From contig NZ_KB892868.1 in the NCBI RefSeq assembly GCF_000373965.1, forward strand, positions 177,743-241,742: a stretch of 64,000 bases of DNA, read 5' to 3'. This stretch comes from Uliginosibacterium gangwonense DSM 18521 (lineage in GTDB: Bacteria; Pseudomonadota; Gammaproteobacteria; Burkholderiales; Rhodocyclaceae). The notes under the pieces were generated by a model. The model did no database searches, was not told the DNA's origin, and saw only the letters and a program-made list of their open reading frames with translations. Below are positions 14,745-23,534 of this stretch, one piece after another (position 1 is the stretch's first letter; each line of letters begins with the position of its first letter). The position numbers and the translations under genes are program-made.

Positions 14745-16169
14745 CTATTTGCCAAACGTGCGTTTGGCCCAGTTCGTCACCCCATTGACCATGGTTTTGG
14801 CCCCCTTGGTGATGTGCTTGGCCGCACCGGCAACACCGTCGTTGCTTTCCCGCTTGCTCGCGTGTGAGCCCGACGACTTCGTAGAGGGCTTGCTGACCGG
14901 TTTGGCAGCAGGTGTGCTGGTGGTTGCAGGTGCCACCACGACGGGCGCGCTTTCAGCCACCACGGGATGAGAAGATGTTGTCACAACAGCTTGCGATGCA
15001 GCCACGCCGGGCTGCAGAGCGGCCTCATCAGACTCCGACACATGCATCCCGACATAGTAGGCAACCCCCACCAGAACCAGCACGACCCCCAGCGCCGCCC
15101 CCAGCGGCATGCGCTGGGAGGCCAAACGACTCAAGGGACTGTCGTGCTTGCCGGAGGACGTCTTTGTTGCCTGAGAGTCTGTATCGTGGCTCTCACGAGA
15201 GCTGTGCCGGGAAGATTTGCTGCGCTTGCTGCGAATACCCAGCAGCAGACGCATTTCCGAGATGTTCTGCGGACGCTGCTCGGGGCGCACCCGCAGGCAT
15301 AGATCCACACCGCTCAGGAATGCCTCGCTGTAGCGCCCAGCGGCCACAGTCACCAGCGGCTCATAGCGGTCTTCCACCACCCGGCTGACCGAAGGGGGCG
15401 GCAGCTTACGGGTGATCATGAAGTACAGCATCACCCCCAGGGTGTAGATATCGGTCCACGCGCCCTGGTTCAGATTCGGCACTTCACCGTATTGCTCAAC
15501 GGGCGCATAACTGTGCTTGACGAACACCGTCAAAGATTGCGTCTGGGTCAGGCCGCTGATCACCCGGCGTGCAGCGCCAAAATCCAGCAGCACAGGGCGG
15601 TCGTTGGGCAACACAATGATATTGTCTGGCGAAATGTCACGGTGGAAGCAGTTCTCACGGTGGATGACTTCCAGCGCATCCAGTACGGGGGAGAGAAAGC
15701 GCTTGATCCACGTTTCATCCAGCGTGGGGCGCTCCTGCATCACTTGGCGCAGGGTCTTGCCCACGTAGTAGGGCATGACCATGTAGGCCGTGCCATTGGC
15801 CTGCCAGAAACGGAATACCTTCACCAGTGCGGGGTGATCAAACTGCGCCAGCAGGCGGGCTTCATTCACAAAGCTGGAACGCCCGGCGGCAAAGGCTTCC
15901 TCGTATTCGGGCGTACGCACCGAGACGGAGCCATCCGGGTTACGCCCGGCCAGACTGACCGGGATGTATTCCTTGAGCGCGACCTGACGATGCAGCGAAT
16001 GGTCATAGGCAAGATAGACAATGCCGAAGCCACCTTCGCCGATCAGGCCGACGATCTCGAATTCACCCATGCGGGCGCCAATTGGCAACGCATTGGGCGT
16101 GTGCGGGGTGGTGTGCGCATGCAACGGAGCGATATCCGCCTGTGTGGCGCTATTGGTCACGACAGCCAT
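14745..16169 (-). CDS. Hanks-type serine/threonine protein kinase with membrane anchor
   Basis: The 474-residue protein has an intact eukaryotic-like kinase domain: glycine loop GEGGFG at 44-49, catalytic lysine 66 in VALKEY, HRD at 176-178 with the bacterial HRDISPDN form, and DFG at 196-198. A Ser/Arg/Lys-rich linker (about 312-350) leads to one membrane helix (about 355-376). Beyond it lies an Ala/Thr/Pro/Lys tail ending AKHITKGAKTMV...RTFGK, which resembles the exported product of the upstream gene. A perfect AAGGAG site abuts the ATG with no spacer; the in-frame GTG at 16160 has ideal spacing and may be the true start. Target proteins are unknown. Confidence 0.88.
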   Translation of the reverse strand: MAVVTNSATQADIAPLHAHTTPHTPNALPIGARMGEFEIVGLIGEGGFGIVYLAYDHSLHRQVALKEYIPVSLAGRNPDGSVSVRTPEYEEAFAAGRSSFVNEARLLAQFDHPALVKVFRFWQANGTAYMVMPYYVGKTLRQVMQERPTLDETWIKRFLSPVLDALEVIHRENCFHRDISPDNIIVLPNDRPVLLDFGAARRVISGLTQTQSLTVFVKHSYAPVEQYGEVPNLNQGAWTDIYTLGVMLYFMITRKLPPPSVSRVVEDRYEPLVTVAAGRYSEAFLSGVDLCLRVRPEQRPQNISEMRLLLGIRSKRSKSSRHSSRESHDTDSQATKTSSGKHDSPLSRLASQRMPLGAALGVVLVLVGVAYYVGMHVSESDEAALQPGVAASQAVVTTSSHPVVAESAPVVVAPATTSTPAAKPVSKPSTKSSGSHASKRESNDGVAGAAKHITKGAKTMVNGVTNWAKRTFGK

Positions 16170-16221
16170 CTCCTTGCAGACTTCTCAACATTGCACCCCA
16201 CCCTATACTCCCAAATAGCGG

Positions 16222-16602
16222 TTATTTGCCACCAAAAGCCTCTTTGGCTTTCTGACCTGTTTCACGACCGATTTCCGCTGCCTTGTGCCCGGCATCCTTG
16301 CCGACTTCGGCGGCTTTATGGCCCACAGCCCGGCCTGCCCGGGCCGCGCCGCGGTAGACCTTCTTGGCCACGGTCGCTACATCCTTGGCGGCATCCACGG
16401 CGCCATGCGCAACAGTTTTTGCTGCCCCTGCCACGGCACTGCTAGCGGTTTTGACGCCATCGCCAACTTCCTCGACCACATTGCTGGATGAGCTGGCCGG
16501 GGTGGTCTCTTCCTGGGCGTCAGCCGTCTGTGCCATCACCGGAGTGACGCACAGCCCTGACAGCATCAGACTTCCTATAAGAATGCGAAAAAATGTGTGC
16601 AT
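16222..16602 (-). CDS. Exported Lys/Ala-rich amphipathic protein
   Basis: This 126-residue protein starts with a signal peptide (about 1-24, cleavage after VMA). The mature part has no large domain: a Ser-rich patch, then repeated amphipathic units with AAK, KKV and HKAAEVGKDAGHKAAEIGRE. Such runs resemble LEA-like or apolipoprotein-like helices that could lie on a membrane or bind an anionic polymer. It lies just upstream of the kinase gene on the same strand, 52 bases away, and shares the VAGAAK and GxK flavour of that kinase's external tail. Function is unknown. Confidence 0.7.
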   Translation of the reverse strand: MHTFFRILIGSLMLSGLCVTPVMAQTADAQEETTPASSSSNVVEEVGDGVKTASSAVAGAAKTVAHGAVDAAKDVATVAKKVYRGAARAGRAVGHKAAEVGKDAGHKAAEIGRETGQKAKEAFGGK

Positions 16603-16695
16603 AACGATACCTCAAGACAGCCCCACCGGATATCACAAAATTTCACGCTTTTCTTTATTTATTTAATTACTCAGGCAATTCGACATCACAATAGC

Positions 16696-16721
16696 AAAAA
16701 GGAGCCCACAGGCCCCTTTTT
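16696..16721 (-). terminator. Rho-independent terminator after efp
   Basis: AAAAAGG and GCC on the left pair with GGC and CCTTTTT on the right across a CACA loop, with one A-C mismatch. Read on the minus strand the hairpin ends in a T run, placing it about 70 bases after the efp stop. The A run on the other side means it could work in both directions. Confidence 0.75.
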
Positions 16722-16787
16722 GACAGACAGACGTAACAATCATTTGGGTCACGTGGTTAAAAAACCAGGCCCCTTGATGCACGTAAA

Positions 16788-17345
16788 TTACTTCACGCGG
16801 TTGCGATATTCGTCGGTACGCGTGTCGATTTCGATCTTGTCGCCGATTTCAACGAAAGCCGGCACAGGCAGTTCGAAGCCGGTGGCCAGACGGGCAGGCT
16901 TCATCACCTTGCCAGAGGTATCGCCCTTCACAGCGGGTTCGGTGTAGATCACTTCACGCACCACGGAGTTGGGCAATTCAACCGAGATGGCCTTTTCGTT
17001 ATAGAACACAACTTCGCACACCAAGCCATCTTCCAGGTACTTGAGCGCATCGGTCATGTTTTCAGCTTCGATCTCATACTGATTGTAGTCAGCATCCATG
17101 AACACATACATGGGATCGGCGAAGTAGGAGTAGGTCACTTCCTTACGGTCGAGCTGGACGAGTTCAAACTTGTCGTCAGCCTTGTAGACGAATTCGGAAC
17201 CGGCGCCGGTGAGCAGGTTCTTGAACTTCATCTTGACCACAGCAGCGTTACGGCCACCCTTGCTGTATTCAGCCTTTTGCACCACCAGCGCTTCAGCGCC
17301 GACCATCACGACATTACCAGAGCGGAGTTCTTGAGCGGTTTTCAT
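16788..17345 (-). CDS. efp: Translation elongation factor P, arginine type
   Basis: EF-P enters the ribosome between the P and E sites and relieves stalling at polyproline stretches. The 185-residue product has the normal three-domain length. The loop that reaches the peptidyl-transferase centre reads SKGGRNAAV, with arginine at position 32 instead of lysine. Known Arg32 forms in Neisseria, Pseudomonas and betaproteobacteria are activated by rhamnosylation by EarP, and the earP gene lies directly upstream on the same strand. The C-terminal signature block ([24 protein letters not shown]) is complete. A clear terminator follows. Confidence 0.97.
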   Translation of the reverse strand: MKTAQELRSGNVVMVGAEALVVQKAEYSKGGRNAAVVKMKFKNLLTGAGSEFVYKADDKFELVQLDRKEVTYSYFADPMYVFMDADYNQYEIEAENMTDALKYLEDGLVCEVVFYNEKAISVELPNSVVREVIYTEPAVKGDTSGKVMKPARLATGFELPVPAFVEIGDKIEIDTRTDEYRNRVK

Positions 17346-17395
17346 AGGACACCCTAAGCGGCGCCCACGAGCGCCTTACAAGTTTACAAAGCCGA

Positions 17396-18544
17396 TCATT
17401 CTAACAAATCCTCGCAAAAAATCAGCAGCTTGGCAGCCAAATCACCATTTTCTTCAAGATATTTCTGCCATGCCTCGGCGGCGGCCTGCAAATCTGGCAA
17501 CGCGGCAAGCAGATCCGGCCAAGCCTGTGCGGCCCCTTGCCCCCCCTCCCAGGCTTGCCAAAACGCGTCCAGGGCTTGGCGGCTGGCCTCATCCATACGC
17601 CGGGTGTAGTGCCCCAGGAATGCGGCCAGCTTGGGCAGATGGGCCGCATCCTCCTGCTGGTAGATGTGCCAGACGAAGGGATGGGCCGCCCACTGCGCAC
17701 GCACAAAGGAATCCTCGCCCCGCACAAAGTTCAGGTCACACGCGGCCAACAGCAGGTCGTAGTCGTCCTGGGGCATAAAGGGAAGTACAGCGACAGTCAG
17801 CCTGCCGCTGTGCCAAACAGGTCCACCTGCCCCCGATGGCAGCCCCTGTGCCCATGCCCGCACCTGGGGCAGAATGCGCCCTTCGGGCAAGGCACAGAAT
17901 ATCTCCCGATCTCCCTGGCTCCAGGCCGTCAGCAAGTCGCCTACCGCAGCATTCTCATAGGCGAACAAAGAAACTTTCAGTGCCTCCGTGGCGGGAGACG
18001 GCACCCCCAGCTTGCGCCAAAACCCGGCCTGCGCCTGCGCATCCGCCCGAAACGCTTGCAGACGCGGCAATAAGGCCGCTTCGCGCAACAGCCCCCCGGT
18101 ACGCGGCGTAAAACCGGGGAAGAAGAAGTGGCGCGTGAGTGGTAGGCGGGGGTGTGGCGAAGGCATGGCATGGCAGCCCTCCACCCAGTCTTCGGCACTG
18201 AGGTATTCAAGATTGATCCACGCGGGCTTGCGAGGCAGTGCGGCCATGGCGGCAATGTAGGCGTCGGGCGGATCGCAGGCAAACGCCTCAATCACGATCT
18301 CGGCAGGCTGGGCCACCGCAGTACGCACATCCCAAGGGCACACGCTAACCCCGGCAAGCATCTGCTCACCCCGCTGCGGATCAATGGCAGGCGCCAAACG
18401 CTGGAAGCTTGCCAGATCATCCACCCACAGGCGTACCGCGAGCCCATGCTCTCCGGCCAGTTGCCGGGCCAGGCGCCAGCACACCCCGATATCCCCATAG
18501 TTATCGATGACTTTGCAGAAAATATCGCAGCGCGTGACGGACAT
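17396..18544 (-). CDS. earP: EF-P arginine rhamnosyltransferase EarP
   Basis: EarP inverts and transfers rhamnose from dTDP-rhamnose to Arg32 of EF-P. The 382-residue protein has a GT-B-like layout. Its N-terminal CDIFCKVIDNYGDIGVCWRLARQL contains the conserved aspartates around the catalytic Asp, and the C-terminal FVRGEDSFVRAQWAAHPFVWHIYQQ carries the nucleotide-sugar binding residues of the family. The ATG at 18544 (MSVTRCDIF) is chosen over a frame to 18601, which would run into the divergent regulator gene. It is followed by efp after 50 bases. The dTDP-rhamnose synthesis genes are not in the window. Confidence 0.93.
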   Translation of the reverse strand: MSVTRCDIFCKVIDNYGDIGVCWRLARQLAGEHGLAVRLWVDDLASFQRLAPAIDPQRGEQMLAGVSVCPWDVRTAVAQPAEIVIEAFACDPPDAYIAAMAALPRKPAWINLEYLSAEDWVEGCHAMPSPHPRLPLTRHFFFPGFTPRTGGLLREAALLPRLQAFRADAQAQAGFWRKLGVPSPATEALKVSLFAYENAAVGDLLTAWSQGDREIFCALPEGRILPQVRAWAQGLPSGAGGPVWHSGRLTVAVLPFMPQDDYDLLLAACDLNFVRGEDSFVRAQWAAHPFVWHIYQQEDAAHLPKLAAFLGHYTRRMDEASRQALDAFWQAWEGGQGAAQAWPDLLAALPDLQAAAEAWQKYLEENGDLAAKLLIFCEDLLE

Positions 18545-18600
18545 GAATACTTTAGCCAGAATGTGGGTTACCCCTTCATTTTCGCAGCACTTGCACCGCA

Positions 18601-19296
18601 ATGGAAAAACAACTCAAAGCCGATATCCGTGGCCTGCTTGGTCGCCTGCCGCTGTTTGCCGCCGTCGATGCCGACTCGCTTGATCTGATCGCCGCGGCCG
18701 CAGGCGAACACCGCTTGGCCCGTGGTGAGGTTCTGTTCCGCCAGGGCTCGCCCTGTACTGGTTTCTATGTGGTGGTGCATGGGCAGATCAAGCTGGCGGT
18801 CAGCGCGCCCAATGGCAACGAGAAGGTGCTGGAACTGATTCCCGCGCACATGAGCTTTGGCGAAGCGGTGATGTTCTTGGAGCGCCCCTTCCCCGTCACC
18901 GCCGAGGCGCTTACCGATTCCCTGGTGCTGTTTATCCCACGCGAACCAGTGCAAGATCTGATCGACAATAACAAGTTGTTCGCCCGCAAGATGCTGGCGG
19001 GCCTGTCAATGCGCCTGCACACGCTGGTACAGGATGTGGAGGGCTACGCGCTGCGCTCCTCCACCCAACGCCTGATCGGCTACCTGCTGCGCGAAGCGGG
19101 CGACGGCGGGCTGGCGCAAGGCTCGCTGGAGATTGACCTGCCGATCAGCAAACAGGTGCTGGCGTCCCGCCTGTCAGTCACGCCTGAAACCTTTTCACGC
19201 ATTTTGCATAACCTCAGCAGTCACGACCTGCTGGAAGTGGAAGGTAAGACGATCCGCGTGCCCGATGTCGCCAAACTGCGTGATTTTGACGCCTGA
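18601..19296 (+). CDS. Crp/Fnr-family transcriptional regulator
   Basis: A 231-residue regulator with an N-terminal cyclic-nucleotide-binding-type beta barrel (about 20-130; GEVLFRQGSPCTGFYVVVHGQIKL) and a C-terminal winged helix whose recognition segment is SKQVLASRLSVTPETFSRILHNL (about 184-206). It lacks the N-terminal cysteine cluster of FNR, so it is not an FNR-type iron-sulfur oxygen sensor. Dnr/NnrR-like heme sensors share this layout, but the ligand cannot be read from sequence. It is divergent from earP with only 56 bases between starts, so the two promoters must overlap. Confidence 0.86.
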   Translation: MEKQLKADIRGLLGRLPLFAAVDADSLDLIAAAAGEHRLARGEVLFRQGSPCTGFYVVVHGQIKLAVSAPNGNEKVLELIPAHMSFGEAVMFLERPFPVTAEALTDSLVLFIPREPVQDLIDNNKLFARKMLAGLSMRLHTLVQDVEGYALRSSTQRLIGYLLREAGDGGLAQGSLEIDLPISKQVLASRLSVTPETFSRILHNLSSHDLLEVEGKTIRVPDVAKLRDFDA

Positions 19297-19390
19297 TATA
19301 TCGGCAAGCACCTGTTTTTGCAGATGATTCGCCCTCATAAAGATACATGCCGACACACCATTAGTTGTCTGACAATGTTAAAATCCGGGC

Positions 19391-20572
19391 ATGCAGCTCT
19401 CACGCAACCAGATCCAGGTTTTCTCGCTCATCGCCGTATCGATCCTCGCCCACGTCACGATGGGCGGCGGGCGGGTGGCGGCCTCCCTCTTCGCACTCAA
19501 GCAACAAGGCTCAGAAACACTGGCCGGGGTCGCCTATAGCGCTTACAGCCTGTTGCCCGCAATACTTTCGCTGCACATGGGCAGGTGGATCGACAAGGTG
19601 GGGCCGCGCCGGGTGATGCGCACCAGCCAGATCATCATGATCGCAGGCTTGCTCCTGCCGGTCGTCTTTCCGCATATAACCACGGTTTTGCTGGCTGCCG
19701 CAGTCGGGGGCTTCGGTTTTGGCAGCTATATGCTGGCGGCCAATGTGGCCGTTGGGCTCATGCCTTTTGCGCAGGAAAACGAACGCGTGGGCATGATCGG
19801 CTGGCTGCAGATGGGGAACTCGGTCTCTGCCGTGGCAGGGCCATCGATTGCCGGGATCGTGATCGACCATTTTGGCTTTCGTGCCGCCTATACCACGCTG
19901 GCCCTGATTGTAGTCTGCAGCCTCATCACCTCGTTCTGCGTGGATGTGCCGGGTGGTGTGGGCGGACACAAAGGCGCCCGGCGGAATGGGGATAGCGTGG
20001 TCAAGATGGTGTTCTCCGACCCGCGCCTGCTTCGCATCTATCTGCTGGCGATGGTGGTCTCGATGTCTTACGACGGCTTCTCGTTCATGACTCCGGTATT
20101 AGGTCAGGAACGCGGCTTCTCGGCGACCACCATCGGCTTGATTCTCTCCTGCTTTGCCGTCGGCACCTTTGCTGTGCGCGCCCTGCTGCCCTGGTTGTCG
20201 CGTCATCTGCCGGAATGGCGGATGCTCAGCTTTGCCTTTGCTACCACCACCACGGTCTTCCTGCTGTTGCCCTTTGCTGTGAATGGCTATGTTCACGCGA
20301 CCCTGGGGCTGATTCTGGGCTTGGCGGCCGGGGTGGGGCAACCCAGCATATTGAGCCTGATCTACCGTGCCATGCCCGCCGACAAGGCCGGAGAGGGTGC
20401 GGGCCTGCGCGCCATGATGGGCAACAGCATGGGGCTGGCAGGCCCCTCAATCTATGGTGCAGTAGCGGGCATGTTCGGTGCGCTACCTGTGTTTGTAACC
20501 ATTGGCAGCATCACCGCACTATCGAGTTGGCAAGCCCGCAAGGGATTCCGCCTGAGCCTGAAGGCTTCGTGA
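19391..20572 (+). CDS. MFS transporter
   Basis: A 393-residue major facilitator protein with twelve predicted membrane helices. The MGRWIDKVGPRRVMRTSQ segment between helices 2 and 3 is the family's motif A (variant of GxLaDrxGrk), and the second half contains the repeat-related RHLPEWRMLSFAF loop. It resembles sugar- or drug-efflux type MFS carriers, but I cannot name a substrate. It starts 94 bases after the Crp/Fnr gene on the same strand and may be controlled by it. No strong ribosome binding site precedes the ATG. Confidence 0.82.
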   Translation: MQLSRNQIQVFSLIAVSILAHVTMGGGRVAASLFALKQQGSETLAGVAYSAYSLLPAILSLHMGRWIDKVGPRRVMRTSQIIMIAGLLLPVVFPHITTVLLAAAVGGFGFGSYMLAANVAVGLMPFAQENERVGMIGWLQMGNSVSAVAGPSIAGIVIDHFGFRAAYTTLALIVVCSLITSFCVDVPGGVGGHKGARRNGDSVVKMVFSDPRLLRIYLLAMVVSMSYDGFSFMTPVLGQERGFSATTIGLILSCFAVGTFAVRALLPWLSRHLPEWRMLSFAFATTTTVFLLLPFAVNGYVHATLGLILGLAAGVGQPSILSLIYRAMPADKAGEGAGLRAMMGNSMGLAGPSIYGAVAGMFGALPVFVTIGSITALSSWQARKGFRLSLKAS

Positions 20573-20813
20573 CATCCAGGCACAGACACTGCGCGACCAG
20601 CGCCTGTATTTTGGTTCACACATATCTACGCATGTTTGCAATAGCAGGCACATAAACTGCTCAAGTTCCCTGCCTGTAAGGCCGAATAGACGTTTTGTCA
20701 CTTGGTTTTACCAAGCAGCTCGGCTATGCCCACATTAAGGCGGCGCTTCTGCACGGCCCTGTGCATAACATCGGCATGGCAACCGAATTCTGATATCACA
20801 AAGAAAGAACGCA
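20573..20813 (+). promoter_or_regulatory. Leader of the chemoreceptor gene, possible sigma-28 promoter
   Basis: This 241-base gap has no credible gene. Around 20661-20688 the sequence TCAAGTTC, a 12-base spacer and GCCGAATA partly match the sigma-28 flagellar consensus (TAAAGTTT, 11 bases, GCCGATAA), six of eight positions in each half. That would suit a chemotaxis receptor, whose ATG is about 125 bases downstream. The match is imperfect. Confidence 0.3.
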
Positions 20814-22694
20814 ATGAATCTCAAACGAAAGTTGCTACTGTTCGTCGTCGCACTGCTGGCGCTCTCGATCGTATTGCTCTCTGCTGTGGCCTATCACAAC
20901 ATGAGCAATGAAATCATCAGCGGCGTGCGCAATGAAATCAAGGCAACCATCATCGGCAACGATGCAGCCCTGGCACGCTGGGTGCAGGCCAAGCGCAGTG
21001 CAGTGGATGCAGTCGCCAGCCGGGTGGCTACCCAACCGGACATCCTGCCCGCTTTAGGGGTAGCCAAGGATGCAGGCGGATTTGAGCAGACCTTCGCCGG
21101 TTTTGCCGATCAACGTATGATCTACAACAACCCGGACAAAAAACCGCCCGAAGGTTATGTACCCGCCTCCCGCCCCTGGTATGCCAAGGCAGCGGGTGAA
21201 AAAGCCAGCACTCTGGTCGCCCCTTATGTGTTCGCCAGCACCAAAAAGCTGGGGGTCACCTTTGGCTCGCCCGTCATCATCAACGGTGAAGTGCAAGGCG
21301 TTGTCGGTGGGGATGTAACCCTGGAAGACGTTATCGCCCAGATTCAAGCCATCAAGCTGCGTGCCGATGGCTACGCCTTCCTCGTCACCCGGGACGGCAA
21401 AATCGTCGCCCACCCGGCAGCGGAATCAACCCTCAAGGCCGTCGACGAAATCATGCCCGGCCTCAATGCCGACCGCCTGCAACAACTTGCCAAAGAAGAC
21501 ACCGTGCAGGAAGCCACCGTCAATGGCCGCACCAGTTTCGTCTCCGTGATGCCGGTCCCCGGCTCGGAATGGCTGCTGGGCACCGTGGTAGATCGTGAGC
21601 GCATCCTGGCCCCGCTCAACCACATGATCCTGACCCTACTGGCGACCGGCCTGATCCTGGGCGGCATCGCAGTGTTGGTCGCCAATGTGGGGCTGACGCG
21701 CCTGCTGGCCAACCTGCGGCGCCTGCACGACGCACTCAACGAAATAGCCTCCGGCGATGGTGATCTGACTCATCGCCTGTCGATCCAGGCCAAGGACGAA
21801 GTCGGGCTGACGGCTCACGCCTTCAACCGCTTTGTAGTCAGCCTGCGTGACATGTTCAGCGAAGTACGCGGCAAATCGGAGGAATTGGGTGGCAACGTCG
21901 GCAATCTGTCACGGGTCATGAAGCTCATCTCGGATGACTCGCGCAAGCAAGCCGATGTGTCTGCAGCAACGGCCGCCACCATCGAAGAGATCACCGTGAG
22001 CATCAACGTGATCGCCGACAGCGCCAAGGATGCTGAGGCCATCGCACACGAAAGCGGCGAAGTATCCACCACCTCCGCCGTCGAAGTGGCCGCGCTCGCA
22101 AAGGGCATTGACGGCATCTCCACCAAGGTCGGGCAACTGGCCGACACGCTGGGGGCACTCGGCAAACGCTCCGGGCAGATCAACAGCATCGTCGGCGTGA
22201 TCAAGGATATTGCCGACCAGACCAATCTGCTGGCCCTGAACGCCGCCATCGAAGCCGCCCGCGCAGGCGAACAGGGGCGCGGTTTTGCCGTGGTGGCCGA
22301 TGAAGTACGCAAGCTCGCCGAACGCACCGGCAAAGCCACCGTGGAAATCGCCGACCTGATCGGTCAGACCGACAGCGACATCACCCAAGCCATCGCAGGC
22401 ATGGAGCATACGCGCGAATCAGTGGCCTCCGGCGTGGCAGATTCTCACCGCGTGGCCGACCGCATGAGCAGCATCCAGCAACAGATCGACCGCGTGGTTC
22501 AAGCCATCCGCGACATTGCCGACGCCACCCGCGAGCAATCCGCCGCCACCTCCGAGATGGCCAAGGCCGCAGAACTGGGCAACCGCGCCGCGATGGAAAC
22601 GGATCAGGCCATCCAGTCGGTCGCGGGCACCGTCGCCGAACTGAATGCAGCAGCCGACATGCTGCGTGGATTGGTGGCGCGTTTCAAACTCTAA
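20814..22694 (+). CDS. Methyl-accepting chemotaxis protein with double-Cache sensor
   Basis: A 626-residue chemoreceptor. A first membrane helix (about 7-28) is followed by a large periplasmic domain (about 35-265) with dCache features, including the RPWYAKA motif and the [11 protein letters not shown] strand. A second helix (about 270-292) leads to a HAMP domain and a long coiled-coil signalling domain. The CheA/CheW-contacting tip is intact ([20 protein letters not shown] then [15 protein letters not shown]). dCache receptors often sense amino acids or organic acids. There is no C-terminal NWETF pentapeptide. It is followed by a strong terminator and stands as a single transcription unit. 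Confidence 0.93.
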   Translation: MNLKRKLLLFVVALLALSIVLLSAVAYHNMSNEIISGVRNEIKATIIGNDAALARWVQAKRSAVDAVASRVATQPDILPALGVAKDAGGFEQTFAGFADQRMIYNNPDKKPPEGYVPASRPWYAKAAGEKASTLVAPYVFASTKKLGVTFGSPVIINGEVQGVVGGDVTLEDVIAQIQAIKLRADGYAFLVTRDGKIVAHPAAESTLKAVDEIMPGLNADRLQQLAKEDTVQEATVNGRTSFVSVMPVPGSEWLLGTVVDRERILAPLNHMILTLLATGLILGGIAVLVANVGLTRLLANLRRLHDALNEIASGDGDLTHRLSIQAKDEVGLTAHAFNRFVVSLRDMFSEVRGKSEELGGNVGNLSRVMKLISDDSRKQADVSAATAATIEEITVSINVIADSAKDAEAIAHESGEVSTTSAVEVAALAKGIDGISTKVGQLADTLGALGKRSGQINSIVGVIKDIADQTNLLALNAAIEAARAGEQGRGFAVVADEVRKLAERTGKATVEIADLIGQTDSDITQAIAGMEHTRESVASGVADSHRVADRMSSIQQQIDRVVQAIRDIADATREQSAATSEMAKAAELGNRAAMETDQAIQSVAGTVAELNAAADMLRGLVARFKL

Positions 22695-22724
22695 AAGCCC
22701 CAACCGAGGCTGGACCGTAGATGT

Positions 22725-22756
22725 AAAAATGCCCGCCGAATTGGCGGGCATTTTTT
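22725..22756 (+). terminator. Rho-independent terminator after the chemoreceptor gene
   Basis: A perfect 13-bp stem (AAAAATGCCCGCC with GGCGGGCATTTTT) encloses the loop GAATT and runs into six T residues. It lies 31 bases after the chemoreceptor stop. The A-rich left flank could also serve the minus-strand lipoprotein gene that ends at 22798. Confidence 0.92.
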
Positions 22757-22797
22757 ATTTAAAGCAAGACGGTATCTACCGGGCTAGCGTGGAGGCA

Positions 22798-23280
22798 TTA
22801 AGGTGCAACATTAGGGAATGTGGAAGACGTCACCATTGAACATTCATCCAGAATGACGGGTTGCGCTTCCTTCTCATTCACAATCCTAAAATCTGGGTTC
22901 CCCATCAGCATACCAAATGACATATCAAGCCAAATGTAATAGCTATTCCCAGCTGCGACATCGATCTTTAGCTCCGCATCTTTGTCTGCTTTCGTTTTTA
23001 GTGTATAGCTGCCAGAGGGCAACTCAAGTGCAAAAAAACCATAGCCTGGAATACCCCCCACTTGAATGTCATTTGCGCTAACGGTTAGGAAAAATATCTT
23101 GCCAACGTAGTTGGCTCGATAGATGTAAACAGTCGCTTTGTCCGCGCGCTTTGGAAATGTCTTGGCATATGAATCTTGTTTCGACGTGGCTTTCGTTCCT
23201 TGAATTTGTGGTGGAACGCTTACGCAGCCTGTAATGGCTAGTGCAGCAAGGAAAACACAAATTTTTTGCAAGAAACGCAT
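22798..23280 (-). CDS. DUF2846-type lipoprotein
   Basis: A 160-residue predicted lipoprotein. The signal ends in the lipobox ITGC (Cys19), so it should be lipid-anchored after export. The body matches the DUF2846 pattern: KRADKATVYIYRANYVG, then a beta-rich segment GYGFFALELPSGSYTLKTK, as found in small envelope proteins of unknown role. Its base composition is clearly more AT-rich than its neighbours, and hairpin-rich DNA lies upstream, suggesting recent acquisition. The next gene on this strand is another lipoprotein. Confidence 0.7.
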   Translation of the reverse strand: MRFLQKICVFLAALAITGCVSVPPQIQGTKATSKQDSYAKTFPKRADKATVYIYRANYVGKIFFLTVSANDIQVGGIPGYGFFALELPSGSYTLKTKADKDAELKIDVAAGNSYYIWLDMSFGMLMGNPDFRIVNEKEAQPVILDECSMVTSSTFPNVAP

Positions 23281-23326
23281 GCATAACCCCCTAGGTATCT
23301 ATAAACAGTCGTGAACGAAAACTATG

Positions 23327-23343
23327 GACCGACAGAGTCGGTC
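23327..23343. repeat. Small perfect palindrome
   Basis: GACCGAC, loop AGA, GTCGGTC: a 7-bp stem directly before the larger dyad that begins at 23345. No T run follows, so it is not an ordinary terminator. Confidence 0.55.
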
Positions 23344-23344
23344 A

Positions 23345-23439
23345 GCCTAACTTGTTATAGGGGGCTGTTTTGCTGAATAACATTGGCGCGTGCTCCCTAA
23401 CATGGCACGCTCGACCCAGCCGTGTAGGGAGGGTTAGGC
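23345..23439. repeat. 95-bp imperfect dyad, attC-like ends
   Basis: The segment begins GCCTAAC and ends GTTAGGC, which are complementary and fit the outer attC consensus pair RYYYAAC/GTTRRRY of integron cassettes. Inside, GGCTG (23363) pairs with CAGCC (23417) and GCGTGC (23388) with GCACGC (23405). The spacers between stems are longer and less paired than in a textbook attC site, and no integrase gene is in the window. It lies between two minus-strand lipoprotein genes. Confidence 0.35.
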
Positions 23440-23452
23440 GAAACCGTAACCC
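23424..23452. repeat. Dispersed-type palindrome GTAGGG...GGGTTA/TAACCC
   Basis: GTAGGG is followed by GGGTTA, a 10-base loop GGCGAAACCG and TAACCC. Short palindromes of this form (GTAGGnnGG... with a GnGnAnCC-type centre) are widespread in intergenic DNA of many proteobacteria. A related copy lies at 24744, on the other side of the lipoprotein gene between them. Confidence 0.45.
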
Positions 23453-23497
23453 GTGCATTTTCTTGTTGGCGATTTGCCTACCCTCGCGGGTTGATAA

Positions 23498-23534
23498 AGC
23501 CAACCCACACTACGTGGCTGGGTCAGGGTTGGCT
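23498..23534. repeat. Inverted repeat at the 3' end of the lipoprotein gene
   Basis: AGCCAACCC and GGGTTGGCT form a perfect 9-bp stem around a 19-base loop. The right arm overlaps the stop codon end of the minus-strand gene at 23523. It could act as a weak transcription or RNA-stability element; no T run follows on the minus strand. Confidence 0.5.
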
